A DNA stretch of 64,000 bases from Caldilineaceae bacterium (GCA_958295845.1 OY282376.1:4291022-4355021); one strand, 5' to 3'; positions 1-8,842 are shown, numbered from the stretch's first letter. A program made the numbers and translations. Notes: generated by a model not told the origin, from the sequence alone.

Positions 1-1028
1 ACCGGTTTGTCGCCGCCGATGTCGAGCAGGCGCACGGTGAGGGAGTGGGTGTTGGTGTAGGAATGCACATCCTGGTAGGCAGCCAACTGCTCGGAAACGG
101 ACGGCGGGCTGGTGCGGTGCTGGAAGAGGTTTTCGGTGCGGAGAAGACCGATACCTTCGGCGCCGTTGGCGTGGATGTGCAGGAGATCTTCACGGCTGTT
201 GACGTTCACGCGTACGGGGATGCGTTCGCCATCCGGGGTCAGAGCGGGTTCATGGGAGTGCGAGAGCGCCTCGGCCTGGAAGCGTCTGAGGCGAGAGCGG
301 GTCAACTCGTACTGTTCGAGCGTCTCCTCATCAGGGTCGACGAGGAGGCGGCCGCGGATTCCGTCGACCACGGCGAACATGCCGCTGTGGAGCTGCAGGA
401 TTTCAGCACCGGCGCTGCAGACGAGGGGAATGCCCAAGCTGCGAGCCAGAATGGCGGTGTGGGCTGTGGGCGTGCTGGCGGCGAGGGCGATGCCGACGAC
501 GTGGGCCTGGTCGAGGTGCGTGGTATCGAAAGCGGTTAAGTCTTCGGCGAGCAGGATTGTATTGTCGGGCAACGGGGTCAGCTGGCGGGCGGAGGTGATT
601 CCACCTAAGCGGAAGACGAGACGTTGACCTACGTCACGGATATCGGTGGCGCGGCTGGCGAAATACTGGTCGCTGAGATCCTGGAAGATTCGGACTAGTT
701 CGCCGGTGGCCTGGCGGGTGGCGCGGGTGGCGTCTGCGCCGGAATCGATGGCGGCGCGCACAGCGTCGGTTAAGGTGCTGTCATGGAGGATTTCGCGGTG
801 AACGAGAAATATCTCTGCGGTCGCTGTCTGCCCGATCTGGGCCAAGCGTGCCAGTTCCTCATCGACCAAGAGACGGGCTGCGAGAAAACGCTCCCATTCG
901 TCTTCGGGATTGCCGGCAGCGTGCGTGGTCGTCGCGCCGGGATCGTCGGCGGCGACTGGGGCATACTTGTATATATTGCCGATACCGACCCCAGGTGCGG
1001 CTGAGAGGCCGTGAAAAAGCTGTTGCAC
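1..1028 (-). CDS. ptsI: PTS enzyme I (phosphoenolpyruvate-protein phosphotransferase), partial
   Basis: Enzyme I takes phosphate from PEP and passes it to HPr in the cytoplasm. About 342 codons are visible; the C-terminal PEP-binding half lies beyond the left edge. Reading down from a GTG at 1028, the product starts VQQLFHGLSAAPGVGIG, as enzyme I does, and has the phospho-histidine loop TAHTAILAR with the active His near residue 190, where E. coli EI has His189. It leaves the window at LLDIGGDKP, a conserved motif at the start of the PEP-binding barrel. It lies 19 nt after the HPr gene and is last visible in the dha operon, so its likely job is to feed DhaM/DhaL/DhaK. The GTG has only a weak Shine-Dalgarno, so the exact start is uncertain. 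A general sugar-PTS role cannot be excluded, but no EIIB/EIIC gene is in view. Confidence 0.9.
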   Translation of the reverse strand, partial: MQQLFHGLSAAPGVGIGNIYKYAPVAADDPGATTTHAAGNPEDEWERFLAARLLVDEELARLAQIGQTATAEIFLVHREILHDSTLTDAVRAAIDSGADATRATRQATGELVRIFQDLSDQYFASRATDIRDVGQRLVFRLGGITSARQLTPLPDNTILLAEDLTAFDTTHLDQAHVVGIALAASTPTAHTAILARSLGIPLVCSAGAEILQLHSGMFAVVDGIRGRLLVDPDEETLEQYELTRSRLRRFQAEALSHSHEPALTPDGERIPVRVNVNSREDLLHIHANGAEGIGLLRTENLFQHRTSPPSVSEQLAAYQDVHSYTNTHSLTVRLLDIGGDKP

Positions 1029-1047
1029 AGGTATTATCCGTTGGTGT

Positions 1048-1491
1048 TTAGAAGAGGGAGCAGAGCGCCTCGATGGCTGCGTCAGCGTCGGGTCCATTTG
1101 CCGCCAGTTGCAGGTCGTGCCCCTGACGGGCCTGAAGCTGCATCAGCTGAATAATACTTTTCAGATCGACGGCGTTGCTGTTGCGGCTGAGGTTGGCGGC
1201 TGTGATCCGGGCCTGGAACAGGCTGGCGGTGCGGACCACGTCTCTGCCGGAGCGGAGGTGGAGGCCGCGAGGATCAGTGACAGTGACCACGGCGCTCTTA
1301 TGCTGCTGAGCCGGCGACTCGGGTATCGCGGGGTGATCGTCAAGCAGAGGGGAGTGGGTGTTGTTGCTCAACCCACTCTCCTGGTGCTGTTCTTTGCCCT
1401 CAATCCTTCCATCTGGAGGGCCTGCCTGTGAAGATCGATTCTCCATCTCAGAGTTCCACGACTTTGTTTGTCCGTTCTGCTCAGCCCGCAT
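1048..1491 (-). CDS. ptsH: HPr-family phosphocarrier protein with N-terminal extension
   Basis: This is the phosphocarrier between enzyme I and the DhaM EIIA domain. The last ~80 of 147 residues are an HPr domain with the motif GLHLRSG. The phosphorylated His and following Arg of GLHARPA are kept, while Ala and Pro are replaced by Leu and Ser. HPr is usually 85-90 residues; here about 65 extra hydrophilic residues precede it. The ATG at 1491 overlaps the dhaM stop by 11 nt, suggesting translational coupling. An internal ATG at 1446 (MENRSS) or a GTG just before the domain are alternative starts. In E. coli this domain is fused inside DhaM, and the neighbours on both sides here are the other two DhaM modules. 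The family is clear; the start is uncertain. Confidence 0.85.
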   Translation of the reverse strand: MRAEQNGQTKSWNSEMENRSSQAGPPDGRIEGKEQHQESGLSNNTHSPLLDDHPAIPESPAQQHKSAVVTVTDPRGLHLRSGRDVVRTASLFQARITAANLSRNSNAVDLKSIIQLMQLQARQGHDLQLAANGPDADAAIEALCSLF

Positions 1492-1891
1492 TTGCCAATT
1501 TTGGCGTTGACAGCGCGGCCTCTGCGACTTTATTCACCGCCTGTAAAGGCTCGCCCAGGCTGGCATGAAGCGCCGCAACGATGGCGCCCTCTACCAAGGG
1601 CGCGTTGCTGAGGAGACAGTTCTGCCGTTGCTGCTCGGGCAGCATTTCGAGAGCCATTTCAGCCGACATGACAGAACTACCTAAATCCATCAACAACAGG
1701 ACTCCGTCTTCACACCAGACTTCCTCGATGGCCGATAAAATCTTGAATGCGTCCGTTCCGAGCGTCTCACCGTCATCGGAGAGTCCTCCGGCCTGACTTA
1801 TGCCAACCTGTTCTCCCGCCATCTGCGCCGCCAATTCCTGGACGCCTTCGGCAAGTTTGGCGCTATGGGAGACGATGACCAGACCGATCAC
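1481..1891 (-). CDS. dhaM: DhaM EIIA domain (PTS phosphotransferase subunit of dihydroxyacetone kinase)
   Basis: This protein of about 136 residues accepts phosphate from HPr and rephosphorylates the ADP held by DhaL. The start is VIGLVIVSHSAKLAEGV, with the active His in the VSHS motif typical of EIIA-Dha (EIIA-mannose fold), followed by LMDLGSSVMSAEMA. Its length fits a stand-alone EIIA-Dha, unlike the three-domain DhaM of E. coli. The open frame extends further upstream, but the GTG at 1891 has a GGAGAG Shine-Dalgarno and matches the family N-terminus, so it is preferred. The gene starts 49 nt after glpK and overlaps the HPr gene. Confidence 0.9.
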   Translation of the reverse strand: MIGLVIVSHSAKLAEGVQELAAQMAGEQVGISQAGGLSDDGETLGTDAFKILSAIEEVWCEDGVLLLMDLGSSVMSAEMALEMLPEQQRQNCLLSNAPLVEGAIVAALHASLGEPLQAVNKVAEAALSTPKLANAG

Positions 1892-1940
1892 GACTGACTC
1901 TCCACTGGACCAGAGCGGAGTCTGGCAGACACGGCGGCGT

Positions 1941-3446
1941 TCAATCCGCCCACGCGAGCGTGCGTTCGACGGCCTTCTGCCAACCGGCATAACCGTGGTC
2001 CCGTTCGGTTTCGTCGATCTGCGGCTGCCAGACCTTGTCCTCGCGCCATTGCGCACGAAGTGCATCCAATTCCGGCCAGAAACCGACAGCCAGGCCAGCT
2101 GCATAGGCGGCGCCGAGGCTGGTCGTCTCGGCGATACGGGGCCGGATCACGGTCGTTCCCAGAATATCGGCCTGCATCTGCATCAGCTTGTTGTTGACTG
2201 TTGCGCCGCCGTCCACCTTGAGCTGGCGCAGGGGCACGCCACTGTCGGCGTTCATCGCGTCCAGCACTTCCCGCGTCTGGTAGCAGATGGATTCGAGGGC
2301 GGCGCGCACGATGTGCGCCCGGTTGACGTAGCGGGTGAGACCGACGATGACCCCGCGGGCGTCGCTACGCCAATGGGGCGCGAAGAGCCCGCTGAAGGCG
2401 GGTACCAGATAGCAGCCGCCGGTGTCGTTGACGCTTTGGGCGATCTCTTCAGTCTCGGCGGCCGAACTGATCAGTTGCAGTTCGTCGCGCAGCCATTGCA
2501 CTGTAGCACCGGCCATGGCAATTGAACCTTCGAGTGCGTAGACCGGCGCCGATTCGCCCATCTGGTAGCAGACGGTGGTCAGAAGCCCGTTGCGGCTATA
2601 GACGATCTCTTCACCGGTGTTCAGGATCATAAAGCAACCGGTGCCGTAGGTGTTCTTTGCCTCGCCAGGGCTGAAACAGGTCTGGCCGACGGTCGCTGCC
2701 TGCTGGTCTCCCAGATTGCCGCAGATTGGAATAGCGGCGCCGAATGGGCCATCTGCGGCGGTCTTGCCGTAGTAGGAAGGTTCGCTGCTGGGCCGGATTT
2801 CCGGCAGCATCGAGGACGGAATCGTCAGAATATCGAGCAGCTCTTCATCCCAGGCCAAGGATTCCAGGTCCATCAGCATGGTACGGCTGGCGTTTGTGGG
2901 ATCGGTGACATGCACGCGGTCGCTGCCGGTGAGCTGCCAGATGAGCCAGCTGTCAACTGTGCCGCAGATCAGTTCACCGGATTCGGCTTTGTTTTGGGCG
3001 CCTTCAACGTTTTCCAGGATCCAGCGGAATTTGGGGCCGGCGAAGTAGGTTGCCAGAGGCAGACCGGCTTTGCGCTGGAAAGTAGGGGCGTGACCGGCTT
3101 CCTCCAGGCGGCGGCAGATACGGTCGGTGCGGGTGTCCTGCCAGACGATGGCGTTGCAGACCGGCTGACCGGTGCGGCGGTCCCACACGACCGCTGTTTC
3201 GCGTTGATTGGTAATGCCGATGGCGGCGATCTGTTCGGGCTGTAGGTTACATTTAGAGAGGGTCGCCCGAATCACGGCCTGGGTCCGCTGCCAGATTTCG
3301 AGCGGATCGTGCTCGACCCAACCGCTGCGGGGGAAGATCTGTTCGTGTTCCTGCTGTTCAAATCCGACGACGGCGCCCGTCTGATCAAAGAGCATGAAGC
3401 GGGTGCTGGTGGTCCCGGAATCGATGGCACCGATCAGATGGGGCAT
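1941..3446 (-). CDS. glpK: Glycerol kinase
   Basis: ATP-dependent phosphorylation of glycerol to sn-glycerol 3-phosphate in the cytoplasm. At 501 residues this is full length for the FGGY family. Visible motifs are the phosphate-binding loop IDSGTTSTR (residues 8-16), [24 protein letters not shown] with the substrate-contacting region, AIVWQDTRT, and the C-terminal [13 protein letters not shown]. The usual DQGTTSSR loop is DSGTTSTR here. The ATG at 3446 shares one base with the dhaL stop (TGATG), so it is translationally coupled to dhaL. A glycerol kinase inside a PTS-type dihydroxyacetone kinase operon gives the cell both C3 routes from one transcript: glycerol to G3P, and dihydroxyacetone to DHAP. 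No glycerol facilitator or glpD is nearby. Confidence 0.93.
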   Translation of the reverse strand: MPHLIGAIDSGTTSTRFMLFDQTGAVVGFEQQEHEQIFPRSGWVEHDPLEIWQRTQAVIRATLSKCNLQPEQIAAIGITNQRETAVVWDRRTGQPVCNAIVWQDTRTDRICRRLEEAGHAPTFQRKAGLPLATYFAGPKFRWILENVEGAQNKAESGELICGTVDSWLIWQLTGSDRVHVTDPTNASRTMLMDLESLAWDEELLDILTIPSSMLPEIRPSSEPSYYGKTAADGPFGAAIPICGNLGDQQAATVGQTCFSPGEAKNTYGTGCFMILNTGEEIVYSRNGLLTTVCYQMGESAPVYALEGSIAMAGATVQWLRDELQLISSAAETEEIAQSVNDTGGCYLVPAFSGLFAPHWRSDARGVIVGLTRYVNRAHIVRAALESICYQTREVLDAMNADSGVPLRQLKVDGGATVNNKLMQMQADILGTTVIRPRIAETTSLGAAYAAGLAVGFWPELDALRAQWREDKVWQPQIDETERDHGYAGWQKAVERTLAWAD

Positions 3447-4099
3447 CAGTCAGCACCGGTTATTGTGAGGACCTCGGCGGCGGTCTCGAACAGGAAGTAG
3501 GCGCTGGTGGCACCGGGATCCTGATGACCGATGGAGTGGGGGCCAAGGTAACTGGCGCGTCCTTTTCGGGCCTCAATTTCGATCGTATGCTTCATACCGA
3601 GATGGGCGGCCTGGCGGGCGGCAGCCAAGGCGACTGCGGCGCTCTGTTGGGCTGCAACCGCTGCCTCCAATGCTTCGACGGCGGGCTGAATTGTATCGAT
3701 CATGGTCTTGTCGTCGGCCTGGGCTTTGCCCCGCTGCTGGAGTCCATCCAGGCCGTAGCGAAACATCTGGGTCAACTGTGCCAGATCGATCGAGCTGCCG
3801 TTGGTGGGGCTGGTGGCGGCGCGCAGGAAGAAGGTCCCGTACAGGGGGCCGGCAGCCCCGCCAACGCCGCTGATGAGGGTCATGGCGACGGAACGGAGGA
3901 ATGCGCTGATCTCTTCAGCTTGCTCCTTTTCCTGCAGGCGTTTCTGTAGTATGTCCATACCGCGACGCATATTTACACCGTGGTCGGCGTCACCGATGGC
4001 GGTATCCAACTCGGTGAGCTGGGCTTCGTTCTCGATGATGCGAGTAGCGTAAGCCAATAGCCATTTGCGAAGTTGCTTTGTTGTGATCTCCTGGGCCAT
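3446..4099 (-). CDS. dhaL: Dihydroxyacetone kinase ADP-binding subunit DhaL
   Basis: DhaL holds ADP as a permanent cofactor, is rephosphorylated by DhaM, and passes phosphate to dihydroxyacetone bound on DhaK. The product of about 217 residues has the Mg-nucleotide motif [10 protein letters not shown] (residues 35-44) close to the N-terminus, then the glycine-rich [13 protein letters not shown] and a C-terminal HPGATS-like segment ([11 protein letters not shown]). The start is placed at the ATG at 4099 because homologues begin close to this point; the open frame extends 19 codons further into dhaK. It sits 17 nt after dhaK and overlaps glpK by one base. Confidence 0.93.
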   Translation of the reverse strand: MAQEITTKQLRKWLLAYATRIIENEAQLTELDTAIGDADHGVNMRRGMDILQKRLQEKEQAEEISAFLRSVAMTLISGVGGAAGPLYGTFFLRAATSPTNGSSIDLAQLTQMFRYGLDGLQQRGKAQADDKTMIDTIQPAVEALEAAVAAQQSAAVALAAARQAAHLGMKHTIEIEARKGRASYLGPHSIGHQDPGATSAYFLFETAAEVLTITGAD

Positions 4100-4116
4100 T
4101 TGCGTAATCCGTTTCG

Positions 4117-5100
4117 TTACCAGTGCAGGACGGGCGTATGCACGGGGGCGTCCCACAGTTGCATAAGCTCGTCGTCCAATCGCATCAGCGTCATCGTATA
4201 CCCGCCGCGGCCGAGGCAGGTAAGGTAGTTTCCGATCAGTTGGCGTTCTACGCGAAGCTGATGGGCCCCGAGCAACTCATGAATCGCCTCGGAGAAAAGG
4301 TACAACTCCAGAGGCGGCGTACCGCCCATCCCGCTAATCAGGAGCAGGACGCGATCGCCGGAAGCAAAGGGCAGGTCATGGAGAATAGGGTGTACTATCA
4401 GGTCGACGATCTCCGGCATTCCCTTACTGACCGAACGCACTTTGCCGGGTTCGCCGTGTATGCCTATTCCCACTTCGATTGAATCATCGGCTAGATTGTC
4501 GCCGGGCCCGTTGCGAGGGAGCGTGTTGACGTTGGTTCCTATTCCCATGCTTCGGGAGGCGGAGACGGCCCGCCGCGTCACTTCCTCGGCCTCTTCGAGC
4601 GTATAGCCGGATTCGGCGGCGGCGCCGGCGATCTTGCAGGCCAGAGTCGCTGCGCCGAGCCCGCGGCGATTGGCGACATTCGGGATCGCGACGTCGTCAT
4701 TGACGAGCACATAGCGGGCGTCTATTCCCTCCTGCAAGGCTATTTCGATGGTCAGCTCGGTGTTGAGGACGCCTCCGGCATAGTTCTTTACGACGAAGAG
4801 GACACCTCCGCCGTGGTCGACCGAATGGACGGCCGCCAGCAACTGTACCGGGGAGGGGCTGGTAAAGATGGGGCCGGGACAGGCGGCATCGAGCATGCCA
4901 AGACCGACGTAACCGATGGGCAGGGGTTCGTGTCCGCTGCCGCTGCCGCTGATCACGGCGACCTTCCCGGAAGGGGAGGGGGCCAGTCGCTCGACATAGT
5001 CCGGGTCGAAATGTACTTTGATTGTGTCCGGGTGACTCAGCGCCATGCCACGCAGGCTTTGCGTGATGGCACTGCCCGGCTTATTTGTTAGGCTTTGCAT
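4117..5100 (-). CDS. dhaK: Dihydroxyacetone kinase substrate-binding subunit DhaK
   Basis: DhaK binds dihydroxyacetone covalently through a histidine and receives phosphate from DhaL, making DHAP for glycolysis. The 327 residues match the PTS-type subunit rather than the ~580-residue ATP-dependent fusion kinases. Key motifs are SGSGSGHEPLPIGYVG (near 51-66), the KNYAGG loop (near 105), and GIGIHGEPG with the substrate-binding His near 215. It is the first gene of a six-gene minus-strand operon (dhaK-dhaL-glpK-dhaM-HPr-ptsI), and a good promoter lies just upstream at 5136-5164. No DhaR or DhaS regulator gene is adjacent. Confidence 0.95.
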   Translation of the reverse strand: MQSLTNKPGSAITQSLRGMALSHPDTIKVHFDPDYVERLAPSPSGKVAVISGSGSGHEPLPIGYVGLGMLDAACPGPIFTSPSPVQLLAAVHSVDHGGGVLFVVKNYAGGVLNTELTIEIALQEGIDARYVLVNDDVAIPNVANRRGLGAATLACKIAGAAAESGYTLEEAEEVTRRAVSASRSMGIGTNVNTLPRNGPGDNLADDSIEVGIGIHGEPGKVRSVSKGMPEIVDLIVHPILHDLPFASGDRVLLLISGMGGTPPLELYLFSEAIHELLGAHQLRVERQLIGNYLTCLGRGGYTMTLMRLDDELMQLWDAPVHTPVLHW

Positions 5101-5135
5101 CGTTCATTTTGGGTAATGCTCGGCACTCCAGGGCC

Positions 5136-5164
5136 ATTGTAGCCTGAAGTGCGGCTTTTTCCAA
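5136..5164 (-). promoter_or_regulatory. Putative sigma-70-type promoter of the dhaK operon
   Basis: Read on the minus strand, TTGGAA (5159-5164) and TACAAT (5136-5141) are separated by 17 nt. The -10 lies about 35 nt upstream of the dhaK ATG in the 105-nt gap after the Ldh-family gene, so the dha operon can be transcribed separately from it. Confidence 0.6.
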
Positions 5165-5205
5165 CGCTGCGGGCAATTCGCGGTACACGGCGAGTGCGTT
5201 TTTGG

Positions 5206-6270
5206 TCACTGGCCGCCGGTATCAGAAGAAAAGTCCTCGTCGACGCCAAGTTCGCCGGCCAAGTCGGCAAGACTCTGCCAGGTCCTCTCTTCAACGTAGA
5301 TGCCATCAACGCGGCCTGTCTGGGTCCGCAGGAATTCCAGCTCGCCGGGGTAGTAGACGCGTTCGATACCCTCGGCAGGCGGTGTCGCTGTAAGGTAGCG
5401 GGCGAATTCGGTGACTTCCTGCTTAAAGCCCTCCAGGGGGCGGAAGGCATCGACCTGGAAGACAGCCATGAAGCAGCCGTCGTTGTGGCGGCCCGACGGT
5501 TCGATGCCGAATCCAAGGCCGGTCAACAGTCCTGACAGAATTTCGACCATGGCAGACAGACCGTAGCCTTTGTGGCCTTCGGATCCGCCAAGGGGCAGCA
5601 TGGCCCCGCCGTTGCGGGCGGCGGTAGGGTCTGTGGAGGCGCGGCCTTCGCTGTCGATCACCCAGCCGGTAGGTATTGACTGCCCGCGCTGGATGGCAAC
5701 CCCCAATTTGCCACCGGCGACGGCTGAGGTCGCGATGTCGATGTAGAAGGGGCCGTCCAGATTGGAGGGGACGGCAATGCAGATTGGGTTGGTACCAAGG
5801 CGCGGTTCCCGGCCGCCGAAAGGGGCGACGCTCTTGGGCCCGCGACCGGAATCGGCGGTCATCAGCCCGATCATGCCGGCTTCGGCGGCCATGAGCGGGT
5901 AGTCGGTCAGCCGGCCGACATGGCCCTGACGCACGACGGTGGCGGCGGCGACGTTTTCGCGGCGCGCCTTGTCGATGGTCAGCTGCATGGCCCGTTCGGA
6001 GACGGTGAAACCGAAGCCCCAGTTGCCGTCTATGACGGTTGTGGCGCGGCTCTCCTGGGTGATAGTGAAGGGAGCGCCGGGCTGCAGATGGCCCTTTCGG
6101 ATTGAGGCGATGTAGCCGGGAACGTGAATGACACCGTGGGAGTCGTGGCCGGCGAGGTTGGCGGTGATCAGGTGGCGCGAGATGGTAGCGGCTTCGGCAG
6201 AGGAGGCGCCGGCGGCCTGCATGAGCCGGCCTGCGATCCGTTCGAGTCGGTCGGCGGCAATCTTTGGCAT
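5206..6270 (-). CDS. Ldh-family (type 2 malate/L-lactate/L-sulfolactate) dehydrogenase
   Basis: A NAD(P)-dependent 2-hydroxyacid or related dehydrogenase of the malate/L-lactate dehydrogenase type 2 family, about 354 residues. Visible motifs are the N-terminal GHDSHGVIHVPGY with the family DSHG (43-46), GHVGRL, TNPICIAVPS, and a glycine-rich GGSEGHKGYGLS near the C-terminal third. The start at 6270 (MPKIAADRL) fits the family. Substrate cannot be read from sequence: relatives act on malate, L-lactate, ureidoglycolate, sulfolactate or delta-1-piperideine carboxylate. It lies 72 nt after the sulfatase-like gene, which is compatible with co-transcription, and upstream of the dha promoter. Confidence 0.85.
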   Translation of the reverse strand: MPKIAADRLERIAGRLMQAAGASSAEAATISRHLITANLAGHDSHGVIHVPGYIASIRKGHLQPGAPFTITQESRATTVIDGNWGFGFTVSERAMQLTIDKARRENVAAATVVRQGHVGRLTDYPLMAAEAGMIGLMTADSGRGPKSVAPFGGREPRLGTNPICIAVPSNLDGPFYIDIATSAVAGGKLGVAIQRGQSIPTGWVIDSEGRASTDPTAARNGGAMLPLGGSEGHKGYGLSAMVEILSGLLTGLGFGIEPSGRHNDGCFMAVFQVDAFRPLEGFKQEVTEFARYLTATPPAEGIERVYYPGELEFLRTQTGRVDGIYVEERTWQSLADLAGELGVDEDFSSDTGGQ

Positions 6271-6342
6271 CAGGCTAACTCCAGTTGCTTGCGGACGGTT
6301 GGCGGGGCAGCCAGAGAGCACCGACCCCAGGTGACTCGCATT

Positions 6343-7803
6343 TTACCTGCTGGAAAACTCCGGACGTCCGAGAGCGTCGGTGGAGTCGTGACGCTCGTAG
6401 TAGTTGAGATGACCGCCGGCGTCGGCGAGGATTCGTTGGCGTGCCAAGGCGACACGCTCAGGGTTATGATCGGCGATGTTCACCTGGCAGTCGGGGTCGG
6501 TTGCGAGGTCGAACAGCCGCGTGATCGTTTGGCGCCCATTGGACGAGGTCTGGTTCGGGGGCGTCTGCCAGTCCACGGAGTCGAAGAACCAGTTGCGGTC
6601 ATCCCGATACCAGACAGAGTTGCCATAGCGGCAGGTCAGATAATCACGACGAGCGAATCCGCCGCCATCTTCGAGCAGAGGCAGTAGACTCTGACCTTCG
6701 ACCGGGTCGGCCGACTGTTGGCGGGTGGCGGCAAGAATTGTGGCGGGCACGTCCAAGGTGTAGACCAGTTCGTCGCGTACCTGACCTGCTCCCGTGCCGG
6801 CGGGATGGCGCATAAGCAGGGGTATGTCCATGGTGCCGGGGTACATGTAGTCGGCGGGTTTCCCCATGATCCTGTCCGGATTATCGCCGAAGTTGGTACC
6901 GTGATCGCTGGCGAAGAAGATCAGGGTGTTTTCTCGCAGTCCCAGCCGGTCGACGGTGTCGAGGAGACGGCCGAACCAGGTGTCGACCATGGTGACGAGG
7001 CCGGCGTAGTTGGCGCGGATGCTGGGGATGCGGTCGTCGTACTGGTCGGCGAAGGGCCCGTAGGCGGCGGACAGGCAGATTGGTTCGCGTTGGGCGCGGC
7101 TGCCGTAGAGGTCATAGTAGTGCAGGGGCGCTTCCCATGTTTCATGGGGGGTAAAGCTGTCTACATAGAGATAGAAAGGGGAGGTGTCCTGGCTGCGACC
7201 GGGCGGGTGGTTGGCGCGCAGAAAATCGATGGCCCATTGGAAGGTGCGGGCGGTGGGCCAATCTTCCTCGGGGCGTTGGGGCCGCACATTTACCAGGTGC
7301 GCGGCGATGCGTTCGGCGGCGCTGGCGCGATAGCGGTCAAAAATTGCCGGGTCTGCGTCGGCGACAGCATGCCAGCGGTCTTCGGCCTGTCCGCGGACGA
7401 ACTCCCACTGGCGGAAGCCGCGGGTGAAGTTCATACCGGGCACGAAGTAGTGGGGCACATCGGCGACGAAACCTGTGTGGTAGCCGGCCTGCTGTAAGGT
7501 TTCGGCGATAGTGCTTTCCTCAGCGTTCATCGGTTGCCAGCCGGGCAGGTAGACGTTATCCCACGGGACCGGTCGGTAGTCGTTGAAGGGAAATGCACGG
7601 CGGCCGCTATGCAAGGTGCGCCTGGTGGGAATTGTGGGCAGACATTCGGGATGGGCGCGAGTAAAGCGGACGCTCTGCTGGGCAAAGCGGTCGATCGAGG
7701 GCGTGGAGATCCAGTCGTTTCCGTAGCAGCCGAGAAACGCAGTACGCAGGGTATCGGCGACGACTACGATCACGTTGGGTTGGGTTTGCTCGTCTTTGGT
7801 CAT
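6343..7803 (-). CDS. Sulfatase-like hydrolase of the alkaline phosphatase superfamily, Thr at the formylglycine position
   Basis: A 486-residue protein with the sulfatase fold: N-terminal VIVVVADTLR (metal Asp near 17), an FTRAHPECLPTIPTRRTLHSGR block (47-68), and FFASDHGTNFGDN supplying the Asp-His metal ligands. When the block is aligned to the usual F-T-x-A-(x)6-C-x-P-x-R signature, the Cys or Ser that becomes formylglycine is Thr57, while Pro59, Arg61 and the Gly-Arg end are kept. The second metal-binding Asp of the usual DD pair is also Thr18. Thr is the nucleophile in phosphodiesterase-type superfamily members, so a phosphatase or phosphodiesterase activity is possible. No signal peptide is seen, so it is probably cytoplasmic. 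The substrate is unknown. Confidence 0.8.
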   Translation of the reverse strand: MTKDEQTQPNVIVVVADTLRTAFLGCYGNDWISTPSIDRFAQQSVRFTRAHPECLPTIPTRRTLHSGRRAFPFNDYRPVPWDNVYLPGWQPMNAEESTIAETLQQAGYHTGFVADVPHYFVPGMNFTRGFRQWEFVRGQAEDRWHAVADADPAIFDRYRASAAERIAAHLVNVRPQRPEEDWPTARTFQWAIDFLRANHPPGRSQDTSPFYLYVDSFTPHETWEAPLHYYDLYGSRAQREPICLSAAYGPFADQYDDRIPSIRANYAGLVTMVDTWFGRLLDTVDRLGLRENTLIFFASDHGTNFGDNPDRIMGKPADYMYPGTMDIPLLMRHPAGTGAGQVRDELVYTLDVPATILAATRQQSADPVEGQSLLPLLEDGGGFARRDYLTCRYGNSVWYRDDRNWFFDSVDWQTPPNQTSSNGRQTITRLFDLATDPDCQVNIADHNPERVALARQRILADAGGHLNYYERHDSTDALGRPEFSSR

Positions 7804-7829
7804 TTTCGGCGTGGCCAGACTTGTAGGGC

Positions 7830-8663
7830 TTATTGGGAGAAAGGTTCCAAGAGAGTCAGTTCACTTGTATTGGCCGGCACCCAGCCTTCTGCACCGTTAT
7901 CAACGCGCACATACCACCAGACGATGGTATCGCTGTTGCCTTCCAGCCATACCGGGCCGTTGAGAATTGTCATGGGATCGGCGTCTTGCAGGTGGGTAAC
8001 GATGACACCGGCCTGCGCGCCGGCTTCGGAGCGCAGTGAGATTTTGTACTCGGGCAGCAGCCGGATACGATCGCCCACGTTCATTGGGATTGCATTTCGG
8101 CTGGGAGTCAGACCGTTGGTTTCGACGATGAGAACATCCGGTCCGGCGGCCCCTGACGAGGCGCCGGCGGAAATCGAGGCGGGCGTACCGGACCGGGTCA
8201 GGTCGCCTGTAAGCCATTCGTTGAGGAACCAGCCGCTGAAGAGGGCGGAGATCGCGAGGAGCAGTGCGCCGACCAGAAGCAGGGGGTTGCCGGAGGCCGG
8301 GGCCGGCGCGATGCCGGCAGTTGGGGCGCTGCCCCTGGGTTGAACCGAGAGCGGGTCGCTATTCAATTGCATCCGGAGCGGGTAAAGACGAACGGGACGG
8401 TCGCTTTTGTAACGGTCTTCGATGAGGCGGAGGCTCTGGCGCAAGGCAATTTCGTAGAGCGCGTCAGCGGTGTTGTTGTTCATATGGATTTCGGCGCGCA
8501 CGGGCCGTCCGCGCCGGTCCATCAGCACAAGGAGTCCGGCCAAGGGCTGGCCCTGGAGGTCGGTAAGGTTGTAATAGTCGGCGCGAATTCCCTGGAGGTC
8601 GGCGTGTGGTCTGAACCTTCGAATCACACTCAACATACCTGGGTTGGTCACAGCCTCAACCAT
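7830..8663 (-). CDS. Single-pass membrane protein with C-terminal SH3-like domain
   Basis: A predicted protein of about 277 residues that I cannot name. It has a cytoplasmic region of ~115 residues (MVEAVTNPGMLSVIRRF...), a proline-rich linker, one transmembrane helix near 127-147 (PLLLVGALLLAISALF), and an external part ending in an SH3b-like segment (WWYVRVDNGAEGWVPANTS). SH3b domains often bind cell-wall peptides or mediate protein contacts. The ATG at 8663 is preferred over an upstream GTG at 8705 because GGAGAAAATACG precedes it at good spacing. The gene ends 26 nt before the sulfatase-like gene and may be co-transcribed with it. Confidence 0.6.
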   Translation of the reverse strand: MVEAVTNPGMLSVIRRFRPHADLQGIRADYYNLTDLQGQPLAGLLVLMDRRGRPVRAEIHMNNNTADALYEIALRQSLRLIEDRYKSDRPVRLYPLRMQLNSDPLSVQPRGSAPTAGIAPAPASGNPLLLVGALLLAISALFSGWFLNEWLTGDLTRSGTPASISAGASSGAAGPDVLIVETNGLTPSRNAIPMNVGDRIRLLPEYKISLRSEAGAQAGVIVTHLQDADPMTILNGPVWLEGNSDTIVWWYVRVDNGAEGWVPANTSELTLLEPFSQ

Positions 8664-8806
8664 CGTATTTTCTCCAACACTTCTGAACTCTTCTACGCTT
8701 TCCACCCTCTGTTCTTTGCTTCACTGCAGGGTCTCAGGTCAAGCATTCCTGTGTGAAGACATCCTCTCTTGGTGAAATTGGCTGTGCAGCCATGTAGTTG
8801 ACTACC

Positions 8807-8842
8807 AAGAGGATCTAATCGGGCAAGAGGATCTAATCGGGA
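8807..8842. repeat. 18-bp direct tandem duplication at the 3' end of the lipoprotein gene
   Basis: AAGAGGATCTAATCGGG(C/A) occurs twice head to tail (8807-8824 and 8825-8842). It duplicates the last codons of the adjacent lipoprotein gene together with its stop codon, so a second copy of the gene end lies just downstream. Confidence 0.85.
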
